This document shows positions 20,014-29,317 of a DNA stretch of 64,000 nt, one piece after another (position 1 is the first letter of the stretch; every line of letters starts with the position of its first letter). Origin of the DNA: Candidatus Latescibacterota bacterium. GTDB taxonomy: Bacteria > Krumholzibacteriota > Krumholzibacteriia > WVZY01. The notes beneath the pieces were generated by a model that saw only the letters and a program-made list of their open reading frames with translations, was not told the origin of the DNA and did no database searches. Location: positions 25,218-89,217 of the forward strand of contig WVZY01000029.1 in NCBI GenBank assembly GCA_011772205.1. Direction: 5' to 3'. The position numbers and the translations under genes are program-made.

Positions 20014-21105
20014 ATGGCTATAAAATGCAAATCACGCTTAGTAGTGCTTGCAGTTCTTTTGCTCCTGACGTTTCTGGTCCAGTGTGCCAGAGAGCGGGGA
20101 CCGGCCGATCCTTCCAGCGATATCATCGATAAGTACTTCGACGCTATTGGAGGGAAAAATAGCATCGAAGCGGTGGATAACCTGGTCATCGGGGGCTACT
20201 ACGGCAATGTGTTCATTGTCAGGGGCGACAGCATGACGCTTTACCTCAAGAAGCCACTCTCACTGCGAAGGGAGTCCTACGGCCGGGTCATCACATACGA
20301 TGGAGAAACCGGTTATATGAACGCCTTCGGCGAGCTTACCGAAACCAAGGGCGATTACCTAACGAGCCTTCGTTACTACGCAGGCTTCTTCCACAACTGC
20401 TTCAGCCTCCTTAAATTCGGCGACGCACTCGATGAGGCCACTTATCTTGGCGAGAGGCATTTGGGGCCGCAACATGAACATGTGATATCCATCCCTTTTG
20501 AGGGAACCGACTATGAAGTCCACATCCTGGCCGACAGCTTTCTCGTCGACAGGATTGTGTTCCCCTTCGGCGATCCGAAGCAAGGTACGAGGATGGTAAA
20601 CTCCCTGAAGAATTACAAGGAGTTCCACGGCGTGCGGATGCCAACGGTGCTGACCTTTGATGTCGTCGGCCGCGAAGCAGCTCCTATGAAGCTCGAAGTG
20701 ATCAGCGTCGAATCACAGGAATCGCTGCCGGATTCGCTCTTTGAGAAACCGGATATCCGCATCGAAGCCCCGACTATTCAAGAAGGTGTTATAACAGGCT
20801 TCATCTACGACGACGTCGAAGGAAACATTCTTACAAACGTCAGAAGAGAACACATGGAGGAACTGGGAATCGAACCCGGACAATTCATGACCTTCGAGGT
20901 CGAAGGAAAAACGATGAGCGTCCGCTATGTCGAGAACATCCATACAGGCTTCAAAGGAGCCCAATTGGGCGACTACATGGCCATCTATTACCAGACGCCT
21001 CTGCTATCCATTCTGATGTTTGGGGAAGGCGCTCTTTCGGATGTCTTCGAGTTCGAAAAGGGACAAGAGATAAAGATATGGGCGACCGAGGGCGGCGGGG
21101 ATTGA
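20014..21105 (+). CDS. Lipoprotein-like protein with a C-terminal barrel like that of SAM hydroxide adenosyltransferases
   Basis: The 363-residue protein starts at an ATG with AGAGGTGA upstream. A signal segment ends in TFLVQC, a poor lipobox (Gln at -1). Residues 35-250 resemble the outer-membrane lipoprotein-sorting (LolA/LppX-like) half-barrel, beginning IIDKYFDAIGGKNSIEAVDN. Residues 258-360 resemble the small C-terminal beta-barrel of the SAM hydroxide adenosyltransferase/fluorinase family: GFIYDDVEGNILTNV, then MEELGIEPGQFMTFEVEGK, and LGDYMAIYYQTPLLSI. The catalytic N-domain of that family is absent. The combination in an exported protein is unusual; I infer ligand binding rather than catalysis. 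No operon partner is evident. Confidence 0.7.
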   Translation: MAIKCKSRLVVLAVLLLLTFLVQCARERGPADPSSDIIDKYFDAIGGKNSIEAVDNLVIGGYYGNVFIVRGDSMTLYLKKPLSLRRESYGRVITYDGETGYMNAFGELTETKGDYLTSLRYYAGFFHNCFSLLKFGDALDEATYLGERHLGPQHEHVISIPFEGTDYEVHILADSFLVDRIVFPFGDPKQGTRMVNSLKNYKEFHGVRMPTVLTFDVVGREAAPMKLEVISVESQESLPDSLFEKPDIRIEAPTIQEGVITGFIYDDVEGNILTNVRREHMEELGIEPGQFMTFEVEGKTMSVRYVENIHTGFKGAQLGDYMAIYYQTPLLSILMFGEGALSDVFEFEKGQEIKIWATEGGGD

Positions 21106-21269
21106 GAAATCCGGGAAAAGGATTGATGGAAGACTGCGTAACACGGAGCCATTAACCAGTTGTCAGCGCGAATCAGAAAGCCAATTGGATAGTGAGATAA
21201 AACGAACCTGAGAGATTGCAGACACGCGGAGTGTCCGCCAAGAAGGGCTCAAAAGAAGGAATGAATCCA

Positions 21270-22223
21270 ATGAAGAAGGATCAAAAGCTCAACAGAAGGG
21301 ATTTTCTCAAAAAGGCTCCAGCCGCCGTGGCGGGTCTGGCAGCTGTCACTGGAGTATGTGCGGGAATGAATGATCTGTCGCCAGCCGCTTGGGCCGAGAG
21401 CTTGGCTAACGTCGGCGAATCGCCTCAAGAAAAAGAAATGCACGGCAAGTCGCTCGAGAAGGCCTCCTCATTCGAGGCGCCCAAGATCCGCCACTACCGG
21501 GCTCTGGGCAAGACCGGCCTGGAGCTTTCCGACATCAGCATGGGTGCCGCCGTGGACGATGCCGTCATCCGATACGCAGTTGACCGAGGGATCAACTACT
21601 TCGACACAGCAGACTCCTATTATAACGGACAAGGCGAGGAGGCGTTTGGCAGAGTACTCAAGGGCATGCGGGATAAATGCGTTATATCGACCAAACATAT
21701 GGTCGAGCCGAGCTGGAACAAAGAAACGTTGATTGAGAAGGTCAACGCCAGCCTCAAGCGATTTAATTCAGACTACATAGACCTGCTGTTCATGCAGGGT
21801 GTCGGCGACCCCGCCCTTTTCAAGAATGAAGAGATCCTGTCGGCATACGATGAGCTCAAGAAACAGGGCAAGTATCGCTTTCTGTGCTTTTCCACACACG
21901 ACACGGATGTTGTTGTCCCTGCCGCAATAGAGAGCGGCCTCTTCAGCGCAGCGATGCTGATGTACATTCCCAGCATGTTTCCCAAGATGGAGGAAATGCA
22001 CACCAAGCTGTATGAAGCCGGGCTTGGCATCATCGCCATGAAAGCGCTGAAAGGCGGAGAAGGCGCGAACTTGCCTGAGAAGGCGAAGTCCGGTTTGACG
22101 TTCGCACAGGCTTCAATACAGTGGGCGCTGAGAGACGAGAAAATATCCACCGTGTTGATCAGCATGCGCACCTTCGAACATATCGACGAGTATTTGAAAG
22201 TATCCGGGAGCGGTCTCTCGTAG
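21270..22223 (+). CDS. Tat-exported aldo/keto reductase family protein with altered active site
   Basis: A 317-residue protein from ATG 21270; ATG 21261 is an alternative closer to the AAGGA site. The twin-arginine signal NRRDFLKKAPAAVAGLA points to folded export by the Tat pathway. The TIM-barrel AKR fold begins at RALGKTGLELSDISMG. Catalytic Asp and Tyr are in FDTADSYYNG, and the Lys in VISTKHM. The usual histidine after the fourth strand is replaced by Gln in LLFMQGVGD. The C-terminal 4Fe-4S cysteines seen in many Tat-linked relatives are missing; the protein ends after the barrel. It may have low or changed activity. No ferredoxin or cytochrome gene is beside it. Confidence 0.87.
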   Translation: MKKDQKLNRRDFLKKAPAAVAGLAAVTGVCAGMNDLSPAAWAESLANVGESPQEKEMHGKSLEKASSFEAPKIRHYRALGKTGLELSDISMGAAVDDAVIRYAVDRGINYFDTADSYYNGQGEEAFGRVLKGMRDKCVISTKHMVEPSWNKETLIEKVNASLKRFNSDYIDLLFMQGVGDPALFKNEEILSAYDELKKQGKYRFLCFSTHDTDVVVPAAIESGLFSAAMLMYIPSMFPKMEEMHTKLYEAGLGIIAMKALKGGEGANLPEKAKSGLTFAQASIQWALRDEKISTVLISMRTFEHIDEYLKVSGSGLS

Positions 22224-23108
22224 CATTCGAATCCAAAGCTCTGAAGTCGAATACTTGTGTCGGCGCGTTTATCATTACCGGCTGAGAAGCTTTGGAGGTC
22301 GTAGAATGCTTCGATCTTTAAAGCAGCAAATCGCCATAAAAATTTGCCTTATTAATTGATCGATTCAGTACTACGAATCTGAATTCGATTGACTAGCATT
22401 CTTTTAATAGAAGTGGATCCGTGATATCGGTTATCATTCCAAATGTTGTTACAGCATATTTAATACTTGATTATTATCAACTAATATGATATACTCTTTC
22501 AGCAGCTAACCGGGGAGGTTAGTGGATATCTAATTGGTATCTCAAATATTGCCTGGTCTCTAACAAGCCTCATCATCAGTTTAACATCTTTGTATCTCAC
22601 ATCAGCTATTTAGCATCATCGTTCAGCTCCCCTTTTAGCGCAGCGGCTAATGCGTCCACCAGCATCGTAAAATCTGCGGAGAAGAATACTGGAGACGCCT
22701 CGCAGGAAGAAGAGCTTCAGTGTGCGCTATCAGGAGAACTTTCTCGGCGCCGGGATCTCGGCGCTGTTGATGTCGGTAGCCCGCCTGGATCTCGAACACG
22801 GGCTTGTATCCTTGTTCGCACTTGTTCGCTTTTTATGGCAAGCCGTTCGAGTCGGTCTACTCCAATGGGCTATTCTCAAGGCGATTCTCGCTACATCTTT
22901 CGTTGAAGATGATAAAGGATCTTACGAAGTTTATTGGGGATTAGAACTCGAAAGACACTGGTGTTATTTTGCCCATACCCGAGCACCGCCGTTGTCTTCG
23001 GTATCCCGCCGTTAATGACGGCGGATATCTACCAAAAAGGATAGTCGGCACGCACTATCTACCCTCGATGAATAAGAGCTAGAAAAAATAATATATGGGG
23101 GAAATACA
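22224..23108. other. Long gene-free stretch with decayed coding traces
   Basis: About 880 bases have no convincing intact gene. At the left, AGAATGCT (22303-22310) and AGCATTCT (22395-22402) are inverted, and CTAACC/GGTTAG (22506-22522) forms a small hairpin. Between about 22626 and 22910 two frames look protein-like in parts (for example RYQENFLGAGISALL and, in another frame, FYGKPFESVYSNGLFSRRFS), as if an outer-membrane or esterase-like gene had decayed through frameshifts. A 97-codon frame at 22722-23015 is not accepted as a gene. Confidence 0.35.
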
Positions 23109-23861
23109 ATGAAAAAGGGAACATTGATCCAAATTTCTTTGGTGCTAGCTGTTGCGGTTGCATTGACGATGATCCCTCATGTGAAGGCAGACAGCCAAGG
23201 TAGTTCGTTAGTAAGGGATACGCTGGTACTGTATCCAACGGACGATGCGCTTATTGACGCGAATTCGCCCGATCAGAATTGGGGATCTTCGAACTCAGTA
23301 AATGTCAGAAATAATTACGGTAGTGGAGGAAGTTGTTGTTGGGAACGGTGCGCGTTGACCAAGTTTGATATTTCCTCCTTGCCAGAGAACTGCACTATTG
23401 TTTCTGCAACGCTTAATCTCTATTATTATAATTGCTACGCTAATAATTGTGGCGATCGAGTCATAAACTGCTATCGACTGGTAAGTGATTGGGGTGAAGG
23501 CTCCGTTACCTATAATACACGGCCGGACACCGCGTCGAATATCACTTCTTTTTCGACGGTTCCGCTTGTTTATAGCTGGATGGATTGGGTTGTCACAAGC
23601 GACGTAGAGGCGTTTTACAGCGGGTCGGAGACGAATTATGGATGGCAACTAATGGATGAAGTCTACTGGGGAAGTGCAAATATCCCGGATGAGTATTTTC
23701 GCAGCAAAGAGTATGGAAGCAATATTCCATATCTTGAGATCATTTATGACCGTCCTGAAATCCCAACACTCGGCCAGTGGGGTTTGATCATCCTGTTCCT
23801 GTTGCTGGTAGGAGCCGCGGCCATTCTCATCCATCGCCGGCGAAGAGCTGAAGCGTTTTAA
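23109..23861 (+). CDS. Secreted DNRLRE-domain protein with IPTL-CTERM anchor
   Basis: The 250-residue surface protein has an N-terminal signal peptide (LIQISLVLAVAVALTMIP) and a DNRLRE-type beta domain from about residue 35. The domain has DALIDANSPDQNWGSS, TKFDISSLPENCTIVSATLNL, DWGEGSVTYNTRP and WVVTSDVEAFYSG. The C-terminus is the sorting signal IPTLGQWGLIILFLLL followed by a membrane helix and RRRR, the IPTL-CTERM pattern handled by an exosortase-like enzyme. Eight cysteines, several in pairs (SCCWERC, NCYANNCGD), suggest disulfides outside the cell. The processing enzyme is not in this window. GGGGG precedes the ATG and a terminator follows. Confidence 0.9.
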   Translation: MKKGTLIQISLVLAVAVALTMIPHVKADSQGSSLVRDTLVLYPTDDALIDANSPDQNWGSSNSVNVRNNYGSGGSCCWERCALTKFDISSLPENCTIVSATLNLYYYNCYANNCGDRVINCYRLVSDWGEGSVTYNTRPDTASNITSFSTVPLVYSWMDWVVTSDVEAFYSGSETNYGWQLMDEVYWGSANIPDEYFRSKEYGSNIPYLEIIYDRPEIPTLGQWGLIILFLLLVGAAAILIHRRRRAEAF

Positions 23862-23883
23862 GTTATAATAGGAATTCAAGCGG

Positions 23884-23920
23884 AAAAAGGGTCAAGCTTC
23901 TTGTGGGCTTGGCCTTTTTT
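23884..23920 (+). terminator. Terminator after the IPTL-CTERM gene
   Basis: AAAAAGGGTCAAGC (23884-23897) pairs with GCTTGGCCTTTTTT (23907-23920) through a 14-bp stem with two G-U pairs. The T run forms the 3' arm, making a bidirectional-looking Rho-independent terminator 22 bases after the stop. Confidence 0.85.
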
Positions 23921-23964
23921 CATGTGATAAGCGTGGATTCTCAACGGGTGGAAGAGGCGCTCTT

Positions 23965-24117
23965 CGGCTTGCCATTCCTAACGATCAACATGCTGAATGG
24001 ATTTTCCATCTGGTTGATATCTCGAAGCCGACCGGAAATTTTCTCGATCGGCGCCACGTCAATCCCTTCCGCGCTCAGAGAGGAGACTTTCCAGCCGTCG
24101 TTCAGCTGCAAGGGAGT
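23965..24117 (-). pseudogene. Fragment of a beta-lactamase-family serine hydrolase
   Basis: On the minus strand the reading frame contains TPLQLNDGWKVSSLSAEGID, then APIEKISGRLRD and FSMLIVRNGKP. This matches the N-terminal strand-helix of class C-type serine hydrolases, where D(G)W, AGL/EGI, a helix and SxLVxRxGK precede the catalytic domain. After GKP the frame ends; a shifted frame continues with EERLFHP, as expected for the next strand. The catalytic SxxK is absent, so this is a decayed remnant. Confidence 0.5.
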
Positions 24118-24769
24118 TTTGTAAAAATAAAGGGCCGCTGCGACGCATCTTGCGCTCGCGCAGGGGAGACGAGAACCGGAGAGAATGAAATGGCAGCGGT
24201 AATGAGGATGAATCGCAAGGTTTTTGTTTTGATTTTCCCAATGGCCTCCCGCTTGGGGACCTGAGAACGGTTCAGATAATCGCGGATTGCTTCGGCTGAT
24301 CATACCATTCAGGGTAAGACCATGCATGTTAAAGGATGGATATTTCCTCGATGTTTGTCTATAGGTGTGCCCTTGCCTCGCCAAGGTGAGAAAAGTCTCC
24401 AGATGTTACTGGGCCTGGCGGTGCAGAGTAGTTGGTTCAGGCCGCCGGGGGGTGGTGGGATTCCAGTGTCGTGAAGCAGGCTGCCAGTGGTGAGGGGAAG
24501 GCACGCATCCCTGGGCGGATCTCTCTTTCCAGGGGGAACGTTAGTACTGAGCGGATGGTGCCCTGTCCGGAAGGGGTGCAAGGCGAAGCCCATCCAGCTC
24601 ACACATCGAGTTGTAAACGGCTGTTGACGACGATTTTTAGATTGTGCAATGGTTGGGGATAGTGCATAAGTCAATCATCATCCACCGCGGTTCAAAGTCG
24701 GCCAGCGTTAAACTTGAGCGCGTGACCGCATGGTAAACAAAGATCGGGTTTATCGGCCGAAGCAGGAGG
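24118..24769. other. Gene-free stretch before the signalling cluster
   Basis: No gene was accepted. The part 24350-24610 is GC-rich with several short stems and carries a 76-codon frame without similarity I can recognise. A group II intron relic was considered but not supported. The promoter of the following cluster should lie in 24620-24770. Confidence 0.3.
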
Positions 24770-26407
24770 ATGCCATCCAAGATAGCAAATATCTTGAAAA
24801 TCGAAATTGCATCGATTAAAATTGATAAAATTAGATGCATGCAGGCTACCCGCTGGAGGGGGATTGAGGAAGTGGCCAACCCGCTTGACAATTCAAATGA
24901 GCCCGATCGTGCTAGGAGCATCAGTTTTACCAAGGAGCAGGCGCGGGCTGTCCAAGAGGCGCTTACACACAGGCCGAGGATTAGCATTCGACTTCGGATA
25001 GCCTTAGGATTTCTCATAACCTTTATCTTTACATGCGGTATTACTATCGCCGCCATGGTGTTCATATCCACTATTGCCCAAAAGTTGCGATTATTGGAGA
25101 AGGCCGGAACTTTCGAATTTGAAATACAACAAGCCCGCCGCTTCGAGAAGAACTGGTTCCTTTATGGAACCAACCTCTACGATGCGCTAAACAACGTACA
25201 GAACGCGGAAAATCTGCTGAACAGCTTTGAAGATGACTTGCGAAAGACCATAAGCGATCGTGCTTATGAGACGATGTCATACAATTTAGCGCGGTATAAG
25301 AAAACCTTGGAGGATCTGGACGCCCTGGCCAAGTCCGCTGATTCTTTAGTGGCGAATCAACGGTTGGCGCTTGAGTCCGAACTCAGGCACTTCGGAGCGG
25401 AGATTGTCACCAATGCATCGAACGCTGTTGACCAGGAGCGGCTCCGGATCCACACATGGTTGAACGCTTCAATGGTGGTTGCGTTGGCAGCGCTGTTTCT
25501 CGTTCTCATTCTTGTGGCCATTATTGCGGCTTTTATTGCCCGGCAGATTCTCCGCCCCTTCGGCCGCTTCGAGCAATACACTCGCCGAATCGCTGCCGGC
25601 GATTTTTCCCTGATTACGCCGGCTCGTAAGTACCGTGACGAATTCACGAATCTTGCAATTGCTTTGAATCACATGATGATGGAATTCAAGGACCATGAAG
25701 AACAACTCATCAGCTCGAGCAAAATGGCTGCTGTTGGCAATCTAACAGCGGGGATCGCCCATGAACTGAACAACCCACTGAACAATATCAGCCTTACAAC
25801 TGAAGCGCTGATTGACGAGTTTGACAAGTGGAGCAGGGAGAAAAAGCTGGAGATGCTTAATGTAATTTTTTCTCAGGTCGAGCGGGCCGGTGCTACCGTC
25901 GCCAATCTGTTGGATTTTACACGGCGGGACGAGATATCTTTCGAGGAGCTTTCCATAAACGAGATAATGAATAGAACCCTGAGGCTAGTTGGCAACGAAA
26001 TCAGCCTGAGTAACGTTCAACTCGAACTCGAGCTCGGTAAAAATCTTCCACGGGTTAAGGGCAATGCCGACAATTTGCAGCAGGTTTTTCTCAATCTTTT
26101 ACTCAACGCCATCCAGGCTATGCCGGACGGAGGGAAATTGAGAGTTAAAAGCTATGTCGAGGATAACTCGCTTAAGCTTGACGTAAGCGATACCGGAATC
26201 GGCATAACCCGAGAGAACCTAGACAAGGTTTTTGACCCATTTTTCACCACCAAAGAAGTTGGAAAGGGAACAGGATTAGGTCTATCGGTGAGTTATGGCA
26301 TAATCAAAAAGCATCGCGGTGTTATAGCGGTAGAGAGCGAGGTGGGAAAAGGAACTACCTTCTCCATTACGTTACCTTGCTCCAATGGCGTACGCGAAAG
26401 GGAATAA
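24770..26407 (+). CDS. Membrane sensor histidine kinase (HAMP, HisKA, HATPase)
   Basis: The 545-residue protein is counted from ATG 24770; its GCAGGAGG lies too close, and an in-frame ATG at 24839 is an alternative. Two membrane helices (about 75-100 and 233-258) flank a helical extracytoplasmic domain of some 130 residues rich in charged heptads. A HAMP linker follows ([16 protein letters not shown] and AAGDFS). The phospho-accepting His is in [12 protein letters not shown] (about 331). The ATPase motifs are N ([11 protein letters not shown]), G1 (DTGIGI), F (FDPFFTT) and G2 ([13 protein letters not shown]). It heads a co-directional run of seven genes and most likely phosphorylates one or more of the three receivers there. 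The signal is unknown. Confidence 0.93.
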   Translation: MPSKIANILKIEIASIKIDKIRCMQATRWRGIEEVANPLDNSNEPDRARSISFTKEQARAVQEALTHRPRISIRLRIALGFLITFIFTCGITIAAMVFISTIAQKLRLLEKAGTFEFEIQQARRFEKNWFLYGTNLYDALNNVQNAENLLNSFEDDLRKTISDRAYETMSYNLARYKKTLEDLDALAKSADSLVANQRLALESELRHFGAEIVTNASNAVDQERLRIHTWLNASMVVALAALFLVLILVAIIAAFIARQILRPFGRFEQYTRRIAAGDFSLITPARKYRDEFTNLAIALNHMMMEFKDHEEQLISSSKMAAVGNLTAGIAHELNNPLNNISLTTEALIDEFDKWSREKKLEMLNVIFSQVERAGATVANLLDFTRRDEISFEELSINEIMNRTLRLVGNEISLSNVQLELELGKNLPRVKGNADNLQQVFLNLLLNAIQAMPDGGKLRVKSYVEDNSLKLDVSDTGIGITRENLDKVFDPFFTTKEVGKGTGLGLSVSYGIIKKHRGVIAVESEVGKGTTFSITLPCSNGVRERE

Positions 26408-26545
26408 CTTTGAGTCGAGTGGAAACACGACGCCGCGCTTCGTGACGGAACTGCCAGCTTGTTATTTTTTCCGTTTTCATTGCCGATAACCTGTGAAGAA
26501 AGACAGAGTGTGGGTTGAGGCCTACCATCCTGAAAGGAGAAGCTC

Positions 26546-26932
26546 GTGAGCCAAGAGATTAAAGTTTTGGTTTTAGATGACGAGCCCGTCGTTTGTGAGC
26601 GGCTTCAGGATTACTTAGAAAAGAAAGGGATGACTGTAGAGGCGTACACTGAGTCGCAGAGAGCCCTAGACAGGCTCAATGAAAAAGCCTTCGACGTTAT
26701 TGTTACGGATATGAAAATGGAGGGACCTACTGGTATGGATGTTTTGCTTGCGGTAAAGCGAGGTTCGTATAATTCGGAGGTAATAATAATAACAGGGTAT
26801 GGTTCATCCGAAGACCTTCGGGAAGCGGAAGCAGTGGGCGTCTTCGAATACATTGGCAAACCCTTCAAGATGTCTGACATGTACAACTTGGTAAAAAAAG
26901 CAGCCAGAAGAGCCCAAAAGCGCTCGAAGTAG
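26546..26932 (+). CDS. Stand-alone response-regulator receiver 1
   Basis: This 128-residue CheY-like receiver has no output domain. The GTG start at 26546 has AAAGGAGA upstream. The acidic pair is DDE (residues 11-13), the phospho-accepting Asp is in VIVTDMKMEG (about 55), the Thr in IIITGYG, and the Lys in YIGKPF. It follows the kinase by about 140 bases and is about 40% similar by eye to the receiver at 27024 and to that at 29318, as if the three arose by duplication. Output is likely by protein contact, perhaps with the transporter or the PEP-synthase-like protein of the cluster. Confidence 0.92.
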   Translation: MSQEIKVLVLDDEPVVCERLQDYLEKKGMTVEAYTESQRALDRLNEKAFDVIVTDMKMEGPTGMDVLLAVKRGSYNSEVIIITGYGSSEDLREAEAVGVFEYIGKPFKMSDMYNLVKKAARRAQKRSK

Positions 26933-27023
26933 AGACTGGCCTTTCGGAACAGGACGGTCAGCGTGGGACATGGAATCCATCGCGAACAGAAGAAGTGCTC
27001 GATTAAGGTAAGCAAAGGTGAGC

Positions 27024-27419
27024 ATGAAAACCAAAGTCCTGATACTCGATGACGAACAGATAGTAGGTGAAAGGCTCAAAGCGTCGTTGGAGCTTGCCGG
27101 ATTCACTGTCGATGCGTTTTCTTCAAGCCGCGAAGCTCTCCAGAAGCTGGAAGAAGAAAGCTATGATATCCTGGTCACCGATTTGAAAATGAGCGGTCCG
27201 GATGGAATGGAGGTTTTGCGCGCTGCCAGGCAAATGAGACCCGGTATCAAATCCGTGGTAATTACCGGATTTGCTACCAAGGATACAGCGGAAGAGGCAA
27301 TGCGAAGCGGGGCGGTGAAATTTATTGCAAAACCGTTTAAGATGAGCGATCTCAAGAAATTGCTGATGACGCTGTCAGGCATCATAGATAACGAAGATCC
27401 TTCTGGATCTAATGAGTAA
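27024..27419 (+). CDS. Stand-alone response-regulator receiver 2
   Basis: This 131-residue receiver domain begins at ATG 27024 with AAAGG six bases upstream (a GTG six bases earlier is less well placed). It has DDEQ near the start, phospho-Asp in ILVTDLKMSGPDG (about 53), the Thr in VVITGFATKD and Lys in FIAKPFKMSDL. The end (FIAKPFKMSDLKKLL) is nearly the same as in receiver 1 (YIGKPFKMSDMYNL), supporting recent duplication. No DNA-binding domain is attached. Confidence 0.92.
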   Translation: MKTKVLILDDEQIVGERLKASLELAGFTVDAFSSSREALQKLEEESYDILVTDLKMSGPDGMEVLRAARQMRPGIKSVVITGFATKDTAEEAMRSGAVKFIAKPFKMSDLKKLLMTLSGIIDNEDPSGSNE

Positions 27420-27569
27420 TTGGAGCCAAATGTCACATTTATGCGAGCGTGACAAGTCGATCTGACCATTACGTCAGTTTACAAATCTTATTGAGCGTGA
27501 TGGCCCCGGGTTTGCTCCTCGCGACAGCATTTCGAGTCTTATTCAGCATTTCCTGGAACAGGTAGGAAA

Positions 27570-28505
27570 ATGATGGCGCATCTTTACGTCTACCTTCCTA
27601 TCGCCGGCATCAGCGTCCATATATTGCTGCTGCTTGGTTTGGGCTTGATGGTAGGTTTTCTATCAGGTTTGTTTGGAGTTGGGGGTGGATTCCTTTTGAC
27701 ACCGCTTCTTATGATGATTGGCATTTCACCTACGGTTGCCGCAGCTTCAGATGCAAACCAGATTGTTGCTGCTTCAACATCGGGGACATATGCCCACTGG
27801 CGTTTGGGAAATGTTGATTTCAAAATGGGTATACTGTTGGTCATAGGCGGGATAATTGGTGGGACGTTAGGTGTTCAGCTCATAAAAATTCTCAGAGCTG
27901 TCGGCAACGCCGACTTCGTTATCAAAATTACGTATGTAGTGATGCTAGGTATCATTGGTACTTACATGTTTCAGGAAAGCCTCAAAAACTTGCAGCCGCG
28001 CGGCGTGCTGCAAGCGAGAGCCGGACGCGAGGCTAAATCATGGTTCGCCCGGTGCAGCGAGGCGCTGCCGCTCAGAATCCATTTCACCAAGTCGGGGATA
28101 ACCCTGTCGATTTTTATGCCGCTTATCTTGGGCACGATGGTAGGGGTGCTATCGGCGATAATGGGTGTTGGCGGAGGATTCATAATGGTCCCGGTAATGG
28201 TTTACTTGCTGCGGATGCCCATGCATGTGGTAGTCGGAACGAGTCTCTTCCAAGTCCTGTTTACCTGTATCAATGTGACTTTCATGCAGTCATACTATAA
28301 TCATACTGTGGATCTTATGGTTGCCCTCCTCCTGTTGGTGGGATCCACTTCGGGAGCGCAGGTCGGAGCGAGAATTAGCAATCGTCTCAGAGCTGACCAG
28401 TTAAAGATCATTCTGGCATCCATTGTTCTGCTGGTTATGATAAAAATGGCTCTTGGGCTGTTGTTGCACCCGAGCATGATGTTATCTTACAAGGGGGGAC
28501 ATTGA
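27570..28505 (+). CDS. TauE/SafE-family membrane transporter
   Basis: The 311-residue inner-membrane protein is of the sulfite/organosulfur exporter family. About eight hydrophobic segments are arranged as two similar halves. Each half carries the family glycine motif: GLFGVGGGFLLTPLL in the first and AIMGVGGGFIMVPVMVYLL in the second. A polar insert of about 40 residues (LQPRGVLQARAGREAKSW) separates the halves in the cytoplasm or periplasm. Family members export sulfite, sulfoacetate or similar anions, or import such compounds; the substrate here is unknown. The stop overlaps the start of the next gene by four bases, indicating a translationally coupled pair. Confidence 0.92.
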   Translation: MMAHLYVYLPIAGISVHILLLLGLGLMVGFLSGLFGVGGGFLLTPLLMMIGISPTVAAASDANQIVAASTSGTYAHWRLGNVDFKMGILLVIGGIIGGTLGVQLIKILRAVGNADFVIKITYVVMLGIIGTYMFQESLKNLQPRGVLQARAGREAKSWFARCSEALPLRIHFTKSGITLSIFMPLILGTMVGVLSAIMGVGGGFIMVPVMVYLLRMPMHVVVGTSLFQVLFTCINVTFMQSYYNHTVDLMVALLLLVGSTSGAQVGARISNRLRADQLKIILASIVLLVMIKMALGLLLHPSMMLSYKGGH

Positions 28506-29287
28506 CGTTAAGGATATGCAAGGCGAGTCTCTTTTTGGGCCTGATATGTATTGCAACCTCTTCTTACGCTAATAACGTTATCGGGGAAAATCCGATCAAG
28601 CTTTCCGTCGTCCCTGATCACATCCGAGTTGGCACTACTTATCACGGAACTGAAGTGCTTTTCGAAGCGAACATCCCCCGTTGTAACGGAGTTGTGGTCA
28701 AGCTGGAAGGAAGGGACAATGAAGTGACGTTGAACCGCAAAGGGAGAGTGGCCGTTCTCTGGTTGAATGTAGCTCAGGTCATAGTCAAGAACGCCCCTCA
28801 GGCTTATATTCTTGCTGCTTCAGATAAGTTGGCAAACATCTGTTCGCGCGAAATGCAGCAACGACTAGGTCTTGGCCTCGAATCTCTTCGGAAACGGATA
28901 ACATTTGAAAGCGAAAAGCCGCTCATCGGTTCGGAGTTTGAGGAGTTCTTGAGATTGAATGAGCATAGTGGCTTGTATAATACTAATATACAAATTGAGC
29001 TAAAGCCGGCGGCGGGAGACAGAGAGGAACTATCTGTCACTCTCCCGATTCCTTCAGTGATGCCCCCTGGAGAGTACGTGATCCAGCTCTACTGCTTTGA
29101 ACACGGAAGCCTGATGCAAAAAACTGAAGCACAATTATCGATAGAGAAAGTTGGTTTACCTCTTCTTATAAGCACACTTGCTCAAGAACATGCCGCCCTG
29201 TACGGCATAGCCGCGATTATAATTGCCATGATGGCGGGAATTACTATGGGAGTTGTATTCAGCTTGAGAGCGGGACGCGGAAGTTAG
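28502..29287 (+). CDS. TIGR02186-type membrane-anchored protein, partner of the TauE-type transporter
   Basis: The 261-residue protein starts with TTG at 28502, overlapping the transporter stop (TTGA) and preceded by AAGGGGGG. It has an N-terminal signal peptide ending near TSSYA, and a large beta-rich extracytoplasmic part. That part opens with KLSVVPDHIRVGTTYHGTEV and carries a conserved-looking KLEGRDNEVTLNRKGRV. One C-terminal membrane helix lies in AIIIAMMAGITMGVVF. This architecture is that of the Alph_Pro_TM/TIGR02186 family, known mainly next to TauE/SafE transporters in Alphaproteobacteria. Its role is unknown; I infer an accessory or substrate-recognition subunit of the transporter. 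Confidence 0.85.
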   Translation: MTLRICKASLFLGLICIATSSYANNVIGENPIKLSVVPDHIRVGTTYHGTEVLFEANIPRCNGVVVKLEGRDNEVTLNRKGRVAVLWLNVAQVIVKNAPQAYILAASDKLANICSREMQQRLGLGLESLRKRITFESEKPLIGSEFEEFLRLNEHSGLYNTNIQIELKPAAGDREELSVTLPIPSVMPPGEYVIQLYCFEHGSLMQKTEAQLSIEKVGLPLLISTLAQEHAALYGIAAIIIAMMAGITMGVVFSLRAGRGS

Positions 29288-29317
29288 CGGTGATAGAGGC
29301 GCGCTGAGGGAAGCACC

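Noticed and set aside
22722..23015. A 97-codon frame before the IPTL-CTERM gene
   Set aside because: There is no clear ribosome-binding site, and protein-like segments alternate between frames, which fits decay rather than a gene.
24350..24620. GC-rich structured stretch resembling a group II intron 5' part, with a 76-codon frame
   Set aside because: No domain V, no reverse transcriptase and no convincing boundary were seen.
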